A stretch of DNA of 64,000 nucleotides from Nautilus pompilius (taxonomy: Eukaryota > Mollusca > Cephalopoda > Nautilida > Nautilidae): assembly GCA_018389105.1 (NCBI GenBank), contig JACATO010000602.1:441501-505500 (forward strand). The letters run 5' to 3'. Shown here piece by piece: positions 14,301 to 23,425 of this stretch; positions within the stretch are counted from its first letter, which is position 1, and every line of letters starts with the position of its first letter. The notes below the pieces were generated by a model. It ran no database searches, was not told where the DNA came from, and saw nothing but the letters and a program-made list of their open reading frames with translations. A program made the translations under genes and the position numbers.

Positions 14301-17300
14301 GTCTACACGCATCTTTGCCTTTACCATTCCCTTTCAAAATAGCAAAAGTTAATGTGCCATTTTATGAACAAAATTGCAAAAAACAATCTCTTTGGCACTT
14401 CTACGTCTGATACTCTGCTAATCCAGCTTATCTTTAGTATTCTGCATTAGTACCAAAGTTCAGGAAAAGAATCGATGCATGTGAACTCTGTATATGGTCA
14501 ATCCTTCACATGCATGTTAAGTACAAAGTAAACAGCATCTCAACATTTTTCTTTGTTGTAATATTGATGTTTCTTCACATTCTTTGAGATTCTAAAATGT
14601 TCTTTTGACCATACTTATCAGCTTAATTTGTCAGACATCTAGCAGACTATCCATAAGGAAGATGATATAAACCATTCTTACGGCATTTTCTTGCCTTTTT
14701 AAATGAGCATTACTATTTTTTTGCATTCATTGCTATGCCATACTTGCTTGTCTACCATCTTTTGCATGTTGTCTTTGCAAAGACTAATCTGCATATCTAT
14801 GTTTGTAATATTAAATGCCATCTACCTTGAAACCTTTTTGGTGTTGCAGTGCTTCTGTGATCCGGTATCCACTGTGTAGGTAGGTTGAAGAAAATAGGTA
14901 AAAGATTACATACATCCTTGTCTGACTCATGATTTTGAACTGTTCTCATGTCAGCCTTCTAATTCCAGCAGTTGTTAGAAATAAACAGTAATTCCTGCTT
15001 CTTTTCTGCTATCTCAATAAGCCTGTCATCATTTACTTTAGCAGATGAATTTCTGGTGATCAGTAAAGCAGACAAACAATTTTCTCTCTTTTTTTGAATT
15101 GGTCTTGTCATCTCGTGATTTTCCCATGACAACCAAATTTACTATCACTGGGGGTTCTTTCAATAATGGGAGTAATTCCTCTTTTGACCATTTGTATCAT
15201 TTCTAATTATTAATGTTAATAACAATAGCAACAGATATTGTCAATAAAATGGACTGTAGACAATTTTTGGAATAATGAATCTTTTTTTTTTCCTGGTAAA
15301 ACAGCTTTTTTTTTTTGTTTTAAAATTGCTTGCTCGTTGTCCATGCTATCTTTCTGGTCTCTAGAAGGCTAGGTTGTTTGTTTGTCTTTCCAAGCAGATT
15401 TAAGCTTGTATGCTTTTCTTTCTTTGACTAAATTGATATTTTAATCTTTTAGATGCCTTTGGAAGGGATAAACAAAATAAGATTGACTTTTGGAGAGTAA
15501 CAAAAAGTATGTTTGGTAGTGAGATGTTGAACTTTTGTTGTTAAATCATTAACTTTTTCGTTTTAAGATTGCCTGTATCAGTTTGAAAAGATTGGAGGAG
15601 ATGATGAAGCATACTGTATTGCTAATGAATATGCTGGCATACTGATGGATGGGGGAAATCTCTTTGAAATTCATGATGATCGAACAGGTACAGAAAGCAG
15701 AAAAAAGCATTCGTTCTGACCAGGTTGTCTTTTGTATTCAAAATTAGAGGGTAATTTGTCATAGTATTCTGATTAATAATTACACTGGTCAACAAAATTA
15801 AATGTATTATTATGAATGTAAACCAACTTTTTTGGACTAATTTTTCATGCTGATTTCAAAATTTCACTCCATTTGTATGCAGCACATATCAGTTTTTCAG
15901 TAGATACATGCACATATTTACATATTTGCATATATGAAATCATTAACGTAATAAATAAGGACATATTATTTTTAGAAAGTAAATGAGTTTATTGAGTTAA
16001 AATCATCACTATCATTCTACAAAGAGTGAATACACAAAAAATGGGTCAGACAAACAGACAAAGTTAGAACAACGAGTTAGAAACAGTGATTTGGATTTCC
16101 TGTGGTGTTCCTGATCTGATGTTGATCACGGTAAAGTGTCCAGCAGTAGTCAGCCAGCATACTGTCATTCCAGGAGCCTTGGTACCATTTCTCCATGGCA
16201 CTAATGTCCTGGTGAAATCTTTCACCATGTTCATCAGACACTGCTCCAAGGTTATCTGCGAAGAAATCCAGATGGGAGTCCAAGAAGTGAACCTTCAGTG
16301 ACATGCGACAACCTATTGCTGAGTAACATTTCAGAAGATTCTTGATGCCATCCTTGTAGTCCACTGCCTTCTTGTTGCCCAAGAAATTCTCACAGATCCA
16401 ATTGAAAGCATTCCAGGCAGGCAGTTCCAGTTCATCCAGTGTTGTCTTGAAGATGACATCTTTGAGTACTTCTCTAATTTGGGGTCCGACAATGATACCC
16501 TCTTTCAACTTTGCCTGTGTGATTTTGGGAAACTTTTCTACAATATACTCAAACCCCCTGGCATTTCTCTTCCCTAGTGTCTTTACAAACTGTTTCGTCA
16601 GTCCCAGCTTTATGTGCAAAGGAGGCAATAGGACATTACATGGATCTACAAGAGGTGTATTCTTGACGCTAGACAGTCCTGGCTGGTATGATGTTCTTGT
16701 CTGTCAGTTGCCCGACTATCCCATAGACACAAGAAACAGCAGTATTTTGTGAAACCTGACTGCATTCCCATTAACATTCTAATGACTTTTAAATTTCCAC
16801 ATATTTTCCATGAGTATCTTTCATAGGCAATGGCATAAAGTAAAAGTTCCATATTCTCGTGGTCTTTCGGCTCCCTCCACATCATTGGAATGGCAAAAGG
16901 CATGGACTTATTCCTCTTTTTGAATCAGTCACGTAAGCCATTTGAGCAAGCTGAGCAGATAAAATGTGGTGCCCATAACTTGTCCTGATCTCCAAGAGGA
17001 CAGTCAAAGTATAGCTTATAAATCTTCTTGATCTCTGATGTTATTGTACGTTTTTGAGCTTTCACAATAAATTGTCCACAGACATAACAAAAGACATCAG
17101 GAGAATTTCTACACTGTCTTAACATTTTTAAACACTGTAAAAAAAACAAGTAAGGAATAGATACAAACAGTTATACTTATATTGAATTTGAGATGATGAA
17201 ATATTTCATCAGACCAATTATGACTGGACAATTTGAGATGTTGAAATACCTATTTCATCCGACAAAACTTGATTGGTTAATTTAAGATGATGAAATATTG

Positions 17301-18493
17301 CATCTGAACTATGCAGCAATGAATAATGTAGTTTATTTTAAAGGTATGTTTCCATGATGTAAATGGAATACATGCATACACGTCATTAATTGGAATTTCT
17401 ATATAATGCATGAGCTAAAACCAAAAAACTTTCTCATCTTGAAAACTGTACATGATGTCAAAAAACTAATTGTATATTTGAAATGAGCATTAAAAACTAC
17501 ACTAAGTACACCTTGACATATGTTTGATGAAAAATACTTGTTGACCAGTGTAATTATAGTCATGAATTTAACATTGACACTAGTAAAACTCTGTCTAATA
17601 CAGCTTTTGAATTATTATATATTCCATGTTTTGTCTACACACAAAAGTATACAATTCTGTTTTAACAATTCAATTTTTTTATTTGACTGGTCTCCTATGG
17701 AGCTACCGTACGTCAATTTATGACTGTGTTGTATGGCTAGAGGCTTAACTGGGTGGCTACCTACGTAAGCTCAATTTCTTATTTGGTTGTGTTGCAGCCT
17801 GATTTAACCTTTAACATTCTAGAATTTCAGGCAATAATTAAAAAATTTTATCAATTATGAGTTTAAAAAAATGAACAAAAGATTTTTCTTTCTCTTTTCT
17901 TTTTTAATGTGGAAGATGATTTATAGTTTATTTGCTGTGTGTGAGTTGTGAACGCTGTCAGAGTTTTGGGACTGAGTCTGAAAGTTAAGCCGCTTCCTGT
18001 GCAAGGAAGACTTACCTGTGTTTACTTTTGTTTTTTCTTTAAAGATTGCATGTGGTCACGGAATCAGTTACCTTCCCCGAGTCCTGTATTTCCAGAAGTT
18101 ACTATGCAGCATTCGACAGTGGGTGCAGATTCTTTGCCGGCCAGCGGTGACACAGGCAAACAGCAAAATGTCTGCGTTTTCGAGATCGCAGGAGGGTCTG
18201 AGCTGGTTCTGGCTGGTTCTAGAGATGCTGTTCACAAGATCGCGAAGACGGCGCTATATTACATTCATCCCCTGAAGCCTGGCGCCTTGCTAATTGACTG
18301 GCCAGCAGATTTTGCGTCATCAGAGCCTAAGTTTCGGCAAGAACAAAGCTTTGAATTTTTTGACATGGTTGCCATTTATGTGGAAAAAAAACTCGAAGTT
18401 GAATATCTCTGGGAAATTCTCAAGTCGAGAGACAGAAAAGCAGCTGGGATGTTTGTAGATTCTCTGCACAAAACCTTCAGTTTACCTTTGTGA
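2251..18493 (+). CDS. 3' portion of a spliced protein-coding gene, family not recognised
   Basis: Thirteen GT-AG exons join into about 580 codons: 2251-2328, 2718-2783, 3889-3994, 4546-4679, 5264-5449, 7733-7813, 8270-8353, 8488-8553, 10299-10379, 11468-11618, 11748-11842, 13895-13943, 15568-15687 and the terminal exon 18045-18493 (fourteen pieces counting the terminal exon). Splice phases agree across nearly every junction, which is strong evidence of a real gene. The product looks largely alpha-helical, rich in Leu, Val, Cys and Trp, in the manner of HEAT/ARM-type scaffold proteins; no catalytic motif is visible. The 5' end lies left of the window. I do not recognise the family; FIRRM/C1orf112 (DUF4487) and other helical-repeat proteins are guesses to test only. 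Oddities are an in-frame TGA at 11753-11755, an uncertain acceptor near 8257-8270, and a transposon in the last intron. Confidence 0.8.
2718..2783 (+). CDS. exon of the unrecognised spliced gene
   Basis: The acceptor is ctctcag|GTCGTT. The reading is VVGAPQEVSREFYNLVEPIT then LQ, 22 codons. The donor CAG|GTCAAG at 2783 is weak, but the stronger-looking GTAAAT donor at 2797 would put a stop into the next exon, so 2783 is chosen by phase. Confidence 0.65.
3889..3994 (+). CDS. exon of the unrecognised spliced gene
   Basis: The acceptor is gatgatttcag|ATG and the donor is ACAG|GTTAGT. It is 106 nt, phase 0 in and phase 1 out. It reads MCIRVNNVSVLVKYASVFCE followed by SLVKLLNTTAGPHLT, an amphipathic helical stretch. 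Confidence 0.75.
4546..4679 (+). CDS. exon of the unrecognised spliced gene
   Basis: The acceptor is atgatttcag|GATATT and the donor is CACAAG|GTAAAC. It is 134 nt, phase 1 in and phase 0 out, so it fits both neighbours exactly. It is Cys- and Ser-rich and includes NVSRCQQTVIYILNCSMSCQ. Confidence 0.8.
5264..5449 (+). CDS. exon of the unrecognised spliced gene
   Basis: The acceptor is tgtattgtag|GTATAC and the donor is TTGAAG|GTACAT. It has 62 codons in phase 0 and includes LLETDPFQFIKHFIATCNDN and YDVIMEQTWFLILK. The helical, aromatic-rich pattern looks strongly protein-like and is the most diagnostic stretch for a homology search. Confidence 0.85.
5470..5506. repeat. alternating purine-pyrimidine tract
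   Basis: A run of TA repeats passes through CACGTGTGTGTG into CGCGCGCGCG, about 20 bases after an exon donor. Such sequence can adopt Z-DNA. Confidence 0.8.
6427..6633 (+). CDS. doubtful alternative or terminal exon in the intron
   Basis: A 68-codon frame includes NRICKTCRAAVIETILAQRK and looks protein-like. It has an acceptor-like tattccag at about 6485, and its TAA stop sits just before a donor-like AATGTAAGT at 6634. It is not needed to join the flanking exons, so it may be an unused or alternative exon, or chance. Confidence 0.2.
   Translation: MKGGKKGGGRIYNFDELYSSLNRICKTCRAAVIETILAQRKYSEVGGEGEDLDDLAKLNILMESESCP
7733..7813 (+). CDS. exon of the unrecognised spliced gene
   Basis: The acceptor is tgtttgtttcag|GATTGC and the donor is CTGAGG|GTAAGT. 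It has 27 codons in phase 0, reading DCDCNIRQLFSSKNVQTQTR then LHLMGLR. Confidence 0.8.
8270..8353 (+). CDS. exon of the unrecognised spliced gene, acceptor uncertain
   Basis: The open frame reads KLKELIRLCPYDAGLSALKF then FRFVVSCKHDNE and ends at GAG|GTGAGT. The more natural acceptor (atgcag at 8256) leaves one extra base relative to the preceding phase-0 exon. An acceptor after gaaagag at 8269 restores phase but has a poor pyrimidine tract. A one-base assembly error is the other explanation. Confidence 0.6.
8488..8553 (+). CDS. exon of the unrecognised spliced gene
   Basis: The acceptor is ctatttttcag|TCGCTC and the donor is CATGCA|GTAAGT. It has 22 codons in phase 0, reading SLKDVLNTLTSTKVKETMLK then HA. 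Confidence 0.75.
10299..10379 (+). CDS. exon of the unrecognised spliced gene
   Basis: The acceptor is tttctttgtag|GACACC and the donor is GTACAG|GTAAGC. It has 27 codons in phase 0, reading DTIAFKLNLFLLPTVKVGRL then LWSICVQ. Confidence 0.8.
11468..11618 (+). CDS. exon of the unrecognised spliced gene
   Basis: The acceptor is gtttttaaacag|TACAGA and the donor is AATTTCT|GTGAGT. It is 151 nt, phase 0 in and phase 1 out. It includes EKVRLLQQMRNDLQ and GQAFVDWVDQHKEAVRNF. The second part looks faintly like a DEP-type segment, but I do not claim that domain. Confidence 0.8.
11748..11842 (+). CDS. exon of the unrecognised spliced gene with an in-frame TGA
   Basis: The acceptor is cagtcctcag|TTCTGT and the donor is ATCGAG|GTAAAG. 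The 95 nt fit the phase of both neighbours (phase 1 in, phase 0 out). In that frame codon 3 is TGA (11753-11755). The rest reads YRCGLADFATRLGELGRL then TLRILNDCFIE, which is convincing protein. Either the TGA is an error or polymorphism, or the transcript is recoded or non-functional. Confidence 0.6.
13895..13943 (+). CDS. short exon of the unrecognised spliced gene
   Basis: A 49-nt piece, acceptor tctatatag|ACAGTG and weak donor TTTG|GTTTGT, reads TVLETQWKMYISRYRF. It was found because the exons at 11842 (phase 0 out) and 15568 (phase 1 in) need a piece of 3n+1 bases between them, and this one fits exactly. Confidence 0.55.
15568..15687 (+). CDS. exon of the unrecognised spliced gene
   Basis: The acceptor is tcgttttaag|ATTGCC and the donor is CGAACAG|GTACAG. 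It is 120 nt, phase 1 in and out, and reads CLYQFEKIGGDDEAYCIANE then YAGILMDGGNLFEIHDDRT. Confidence 0.8.
16077..17149 (-). pseudogene. decayed copy of a widespread invertebrate protein family of unknown function
   Basis: Read on the minus strand, three blocks follow the order of a family often seen as hypothetical protein in arthropods and other invertebrates: a Cys-pair N-terminus (FCYVCGQFIVKAQKRTI, then WAPHFICSACSNGLRD), a middle block (MPFAIPMMWREPKDH, then GFTKYCCFLCLWDSR) and a C-terminal block (PPLHIKLGLTKQFVKTLGKR ... SDEHGERFHQDISAMEKWYQ ... MLADYCWTLYRD). The first two blocks share a frame and are split by one TGA near 16927. The middle is shortened between WREPKDH and the WKICG segment. 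The third block is in another frame. It cannot make a full product. Family recognition is from memory of the motif order. Confidence 0.75.
17188..17310. repeat. three imperfect ~48-bp direct repeats with a palindrome
   Basis: Each copy starts TTTGAGATG or TTTAAGATG and contains a GATGAAATATTTCATC-like core, a perfect 16-base palindrome in the first copy. They lie inside the TIR element, just upstream of the 5' end of its decayed gene. Confidence 0.7.
18045..18493 (+). CDS. terminal coding exon of the unrecognised spliced gene
   Basis: The acceptor is gttttttctttaaag|ATTGC. It is phase 1 in and has 149 codons ending in TGA at 18491-18493. It opens with a Ser/Pro-rich linker (NQLPSPSPVFPE) and then a compact domain-like part: QNVCVFEIAGGSELVLAGSR, HKIAKTALYYIHPLKPGALL, and a C-terminal helix pair ending DSLHKTFSLPL. 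It is markedly richer in G+C than the surrounding introns. Family not recognised. Confidence 0.85.
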
Positions 18494-18595
18494 AGGACTT
18501 ATGACTTTAAACGAGGGCTGTGAACTTTTCAAAACCATGTGATTACTGAACTATTGGCAGGGGAACTTTTGTATTACTTCTTGTTGTTGTTGATT

Positions 18596-18601
18596 AATAA
18601 A
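18596..18601 (+). terminator. polyadenylation signal AATAAA of the spliced gene
   Basis: A canonical AATAAA lies 102 bases after the stop codon, with T-rich sequence downstream. It supports 18493 as the true end of the coding region. Confidence 0.75.
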
Positions 18602-19514
18602 CTTTATTTTACATTTTCTGCTTGTGCTGATCCTGCTGCCTGTACATCTTTTCTTTCATGCTCTTGCTCAGATAGACGAACACTTTGCTAGAAAGCATTT
18701 TGTACTCTTCTCTCTTTTAACATCTATTTTTTTTTCTTTTTTAACAGAAAATTATATTTAAAACTAAAATAGTACAAACATTACAAAGGTGTTTCACAGT
18801 AGTGATGTTCATTGATCTGATAAATTCTCAGTAATCTGAATGCAGTGTACCATTCACATCTCTACATGAAGCATGGAAACCAAGAGAACTAAACTAGGAG
18901 ACTGATGTTTAGTGCATGTGTGCATCCTGTTGTACTTTAAATATTTCAAATACCTTTCTGCTCCTTAACATCATCTAAGTCAGTTACAAGAGTCTGGGTT
19001 GAAATTGTAACAATGAAATGGAATACATGGTCAAAGTAGATATGACTATCAATTTTGAATCAATATTTGTTGATATAAAAGCTTTCTCTCTAAGAAACTA
19101 GTGTGTGGAATCTTAGCTATTACTTTGAATTTTAAGATTTTACCTATTCTTTAGTTGTAGCAGTTAGAATATATTCCAATGTTTCATCCGTGTATCATTT
19201 GAAATAGTCCACAGTTGAATACTAACAACCATTAACTATGTGGAAGCCAAGGAACCGGGTGCTTAGGTTTTATAAAAAATATACTTTTGTTCTTAACAGG
19301 TCTGTCGTGGCTTTTGCCATCAGTCTGCATCATGCATGAATGTATTGTAATAACTCAGTTTTCACTGACTTGACCTCTGCTACCATATTGGATCTTCATA
19401 TGGATGTGGGTCCGTGTTCGCTTCAGACAGGGTTGCTATGAATTTCTTTTTGGACATTTGGCGATGATGGAAAAACGAATTAAAACAATTAGGGAGAAAC
19501 TGTTTCGGTGTAGC
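18602..19514. other. intergenic, nothing recognised
   Basis: AT-rich sequence after the gene end with no convincing exon. G+C rises from about 19350. Confidence 0.5.
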
Positions 19515-19932
19515 CAAGGGAGGTAATACGTAACCACTTCTGTAACTATAGCGCGCGGTACATGGTTTCCGCGATCAAGTAATCTCTGCAATATCTGACC
19601 CCCGGCCCAGGTACAGTTAAGAGCGTTTTAAGGAGACCTCCATGACTGACAAGGTGCGCGGGGACCGTTCAACCGGACGCCCTGTTTCAGTCTGGCTTCA
19701 TCTGGACCTCCCCGGTGACGATGGATAACTGGCTGATTTTTTACGCTTTCCTAATTACCATCGAATCCAACTTTATTGAACAGTTGCATCGTAATCATTC
19801 GCGCCTTCTATTTATGCATTATATCGTTGTTTTTTTTTAAATACAAGGGAGACTAATAAATTATTCTCAAAACGATTCCTTAATGAAATGATTCTAGTAA
19901 TTTTTTTTTTTTAAAGTAATTACCTCCCTTTG
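19515..19932. mobile_element. possible MITE-like element
   Basis: CAAGGGAGGTAATAC at 19515-19529 faces GTAATTACCTCCCTTTG at 19916-19932 in inverted orientation; they match with two single-base gaps. The 418-bp interval has no reading frame. Target-site duplication is not clear. Confidence 0.4.
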
Positions 19933-20598
19933 ACAAATCACGAAAATAACGAGTAAATGCGAGAGCCTGGAGTTGGTGCACCTTTCCCTGGATAGATAAT
20001 TGAAGTTACTCTTGATGAATTCTACGTGTACTGCGTGCTTTACCGCTAAATGCTTTTGTAGTCAATAAGAACTAATTGTTTCAAAGTTCGTTGAGTAAAA
20101 CAACCTTGGGGGGGGTATTTTGTGTGAGGCCTTTTGTACGGCTAGGTGCAGTCGCCTTTGTCGTCTTGCAGTCCTCCGACTCTCCGTTAAGCCGGGGCTC
20201 GAGTTTTGTGACGACAGTATTGTTCCAAGTGCTTCGTGTGCGCCTTTTCTATGTCACACCATTGTCAGGCGATTTCCAACTCAGATTAAACGTGAAAGCC
20301 GTCTGAAAATGTTGACACAATGACGTTACTGAGTATGGCACTTCAATAGCTTATCCAGTCATAGCCAAGCTGAAAGACCATGGTAGACAGACAGACCTAG
20401 CGGTCGGATTTTGCGTGGTATAGTGTTATAGGCTGACTTTAGCAGGAGGAGAGAGACCAGCAGTTCACAAAATATCTGCCCTGCCACTGACCATCATGGA
20501 TAATCGTTACGTCACCTATCTGGTTTAACATAACCACACTATCCAGGTATGTTTCAAGAATTGTGGCAGGTCCATACCTCTGACTGCAATATACAAAA

Positions 20599-21090
20599 GT
20601 GACTACCCTCTGCCGATCTACAGTATTGTACACACCAAAGGCAAAACTGGTGAGAGCTACAACTCGTTTGCTTAGAACTTTGGCAGACTGGAGAAGCCAG
20701 GTTCTCTTCTTTGATGAGAGCAAGTTCAACAACCTTCACTTTGTTGACGGCCATTTGCGTGTTTCGCAGGAAACCAGCTAACACAATGCCGACTGTAACA
20801 TGTTAGAAAGGCAGCGATACCGTACTGAGGGTACTGTGTCACGTAACCACAGATATTGAATGATTCTCTTTGACAGGACTGTCACGGGTCAGTGCCGCCT
20901 AAATGAGGTCATTAAATCTGTTGTTATACTGTTTGTACAAAAGTCACGCCAATCAATCCATCGTCTTGGACGATAAATGCAGGGTTTTTTATCGTGCAAG
21001 AATGGCCTCTCACCGCTTTCAAGAGATAAATGTCCAGCATCTTTTGTGACCTGATTGTTTTCTCTAGTTCGGGAGTTTTCGTTCATCAAA
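20599..21090 (+). pseudogene. degenerate Tc1-like transposase
   Basis: The frame around 20690-20780 reads SQVLFFDESKFNNLHFVDGH then LRV, matching the Tc1 catalytic segment pattern of DES-F and DG-RV. In another frame about 200 bases on, LDDKCRVFYRARM matches the second catalytic segment (DNA-PH-A in intact copies), with its Asp but the rest altered. Several stops and shifts separate the pieces, so it is dead. A further stretch to about 21090 may belong to the C-terminus. Confidence 0.55.
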
Positions 21091-21422
21091 TATTCGGAAA
21101 CGTTCTGAATAAACACAAAACATTCGTCTCCTTTCTCCTCATTCGTCAAATCTGCACCTTGTTTTCCCTCATTTGCGATTCTAATGTAAAAGAAGCCAGA
21201 TTTTTGTTTCATTTTTGCTTGTCTGTATCTGATCTGGTTTTCTACGCCATAGTTCAAAATACTCATTTAGTTGTGCAGACAGTCCTGATTAGTTTTAAGG
21301 TTTACCAATAAGTTGTTTTTTTTTTTAATTCTATTTTGTTTAAATTTGCATTTATCGGATACTGTCCGTACCACGAAGCTTCTATGTCGCTGTTTAGAAG
21401 TAAAAGAACTACACACGCTCTC

Positions 21423-21670
21423 TCTCTTCTCTCTCTCTCTCTCTCTCTCTCTGTACTGATGTCATCTCTCTCTCTGTACTGATGTCATCTCTCTCTCTGT
21501 ACTGATGTCATCTCTCACTGTCTGTACTGACGTCATCTCTCTATACTGATGTCATCTCTCTCTGTCTGTACTGATGTCATCTCTCTCTGTCTGTACTGAC
21601 GTCATCTCTCTCTCTGTACTGATGTCATCTCTCTCTCTCTGTACTGATGTCATTCTCTCTCTCTCTCCCC
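21423..21670. repeat. CT microsatellite with GTACTGATGTCAT inserts
   Basis: CT runs alternate with about nine copies of a GTACTGAYGTCAT core at roughly 20-35 base spacing. Most copies have ATGTCAT and a few keep ACGTCAT, as expected from CpG decay of the CRE-type core seen at 39-42 kb. Confidence 0.85.
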
Positions 21671-22201
21671 GTGTGATAACTTGCACCCGGCGTCGTTGAG
21701 GAGGTAGACGTAGAAAGTTAGGTTCTTCACCTTCCCCCATTTTTCCATGTAAAATTCTCTTTCGCCAACAAAAAGTACGCGTCTGGTCAGTCTATATTTA
21801 GAAATATTTATGCTCTCTGCTTTCACTATCTGCTTTGGTAAAGTATTCCAGATAGACATGATTACTAAAAAAAAAAAGAAAGACACGAAGAAAACCAACA
21901 TTTTCTATGCCTAATCTAAAACCTAGCGCATCTCATAATTAAGACCCCTGCTGATATGTGAGGTGCCACTGGTATTAAACAGCATGTTCAACTTTTAAAT
22001 GAGTCTACAAAATTTTGGTCATGTCTCTGCGTAAACGTCTGTGGCACAAATTAGGCAACCAGAGCCTCTGTAGTATTTCCTCATAACCGCTATATATTAC
22101 TTATTATCTTAGACAATCTTCTTTGAACCGTTTCCAAGATATGTATGTATATATATATAGTATAATTTGGAAATGGTAGAATTTTTTCTGCTTGCTGCCA
22201 G

Positions 22202-22400
22202 TGACGACTGTCTCTGTACGTGGACCTTATCGACCCCTGTCGGGCCGGGTCTCACAGCAGCAACCGAAAAGAGGGGCGCCCCAGAGGAGACCCCCACGTG
22301 GCCAGCCGATGAAAAGTATCCAGAAGACACCACGACGGGGTTAGAAATGGGGCCGGCCAGTCTAAAGTCAGATCCGAAAGAGTTAGACCAAGAAATGTAA
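22202..22400 (+). CDS. apparent terminal exon of a second gene, WD40-like start
   Basis: A strong acceptor (ttttttctgcttgctgccag at 22182-22201) opens an open frame reading SDDCLCTWTLSTPVGPG, like the end of a WD40 blade, then an acidic, Pro/Thr-rich tail ending DPKELDQEM with TAA at 22398-22400. AATAAA follows at 22421. G+C is high compared with the flanks. Upstream exons were not found, and the neighbouring gene ends at 18493 on the same strand, so its first exons must be small, unrecognised, or missing. The WD40 reading is tentative. Confidence 0.4.
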
Positions 22401-22420
22401 CATTTGTTTTAATGAAGGAT

Positions 22421-22426
22421 AATAAA
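22421..22426 (+). terminator. polyadenylation signal AATAAA
   Basis: Lies 21 bases after the TAA of the apparent terminal exon. Confidence 0.45.
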
Positions 22427-22924
22427 TAAGAAACTCGCCGAAGAGAATTATCCGAAAGACTGCCAGCTTCTGTTGTTTTCTTCTTCTTCTCATTGCGATA
22501 GAAACGCCAGTTTAAGTCAGTGCCGAGTGGTTTTGGGTTATATCTTGTACAGGGATAACGCGGAGGGAGAGGCGAACAAAACAGCAGTTAGCCCCTTCCT
22601 CCTCTTAAAGCTACGGAGCCTCTAAACAGCCCCAGTAATTACTGGTGGTAAGAAGCATTCCGGCCAAACAGCTAACTTCAAGCACACTTAATCCGTCTTA
22701 TTTATCTGCAGGTTCCGCGGCCTTCTCAAGCAAAGCACCTAAATTAGTACGGAAAGGAAATAGCAATTCATAAACTGAAGTGGAACATTAATAACATCGC
22801 AAGTGCGTTTTTAAGTATTATTATTTAAGATTTAAATGAAGCAAGCACTGCTCGTAAATGACCCATCTTCTCCTCCCAACAGATTCAAACTTTGGTTTCG
22901 GAGTTTCGATACATCAATCTGTCG

Positions 22925-22985
22925 GCATGAACTATTATTATTATTATTATTATCTCTTTGGTAGCCTGTAATATTATTATTATTC
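22925..22985. repeat. ATT microsatellite, interrupted
   Basis: Two short ATT runs separated by unique sequence. Confidence 0.8.
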
Positions 22986-23407
22986 TTGTTACCATTGTTT
23001 AATTTTCCTGCACAAACTTAGTTTACTTGGGGTGTATAATAAATCTGTCGAGAAGCCATCTTGTTTCATTGTTATGCAGCATTGTGTTTCTCAGCAGCTA
23101 CTGTTGAGCGGTTGGTAATGTTTTCTGTTGTTGTCTGATTTCTGTCTCTTTTATTATTATTATTTTTTTCAAAATTAATTCAAACCTTTTTTTTTAAAAA
23201 ACGCTAACACGAAGTATACGGGTAACAGAAATAAGAACCAGTCGCCTTATCACAATAATTAAGTGCTGTCCTCCTTCCTCCCCGTCTGGTCGTGAACGCC
23301 TTGGCGAGATGACTCACGCGCGCCAGCCAGTATCCACGCTCGGAGGCTGAGTTACACCGGAGGGGGCTAGAACGGAAGACGGGCATTGTGCCCGCCGTTT
23401 AGGCCTT

Positions 23408-23425
23408 TGCGGTGCATTATGGGAA
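23408..23425. promoter_or_regulatory. ZNF143/Staf-type binding site
   Basis: TGCGGTGCATTATGGGAA matches the reverse form of the degenerate Staf/SBS consensus at all 18 positions. It lies in G+C-rich sequence with a TGACTCA (AP-1 type) about 100 bases upstream, so it may mark a promoter. Direction and target are unknown. Confidence 0.55.

Larger units (their letters stand above)
15777..17556 (-). mobile_element. TIR DNA element in the last intron
   Basis: TAATTACACTGGTCAACAA at 15777-15795 is the exact inverted complement of 17538-17556. If the element proper starts at CACTGG, then TIRs of 13 bp run CACTGGTCAACAA and the flanking TAATTA on each side could be or include the target-site duplication. 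Between the ends lies a decayed coding region on the minus strand. The 1.77 kb size and intact ends look like a DNA transposon. Superfamily is not assigned: CACT-starting ends recall CMC/Chapaev-type elements, but no motif here proves it. Confidence 0.75.
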
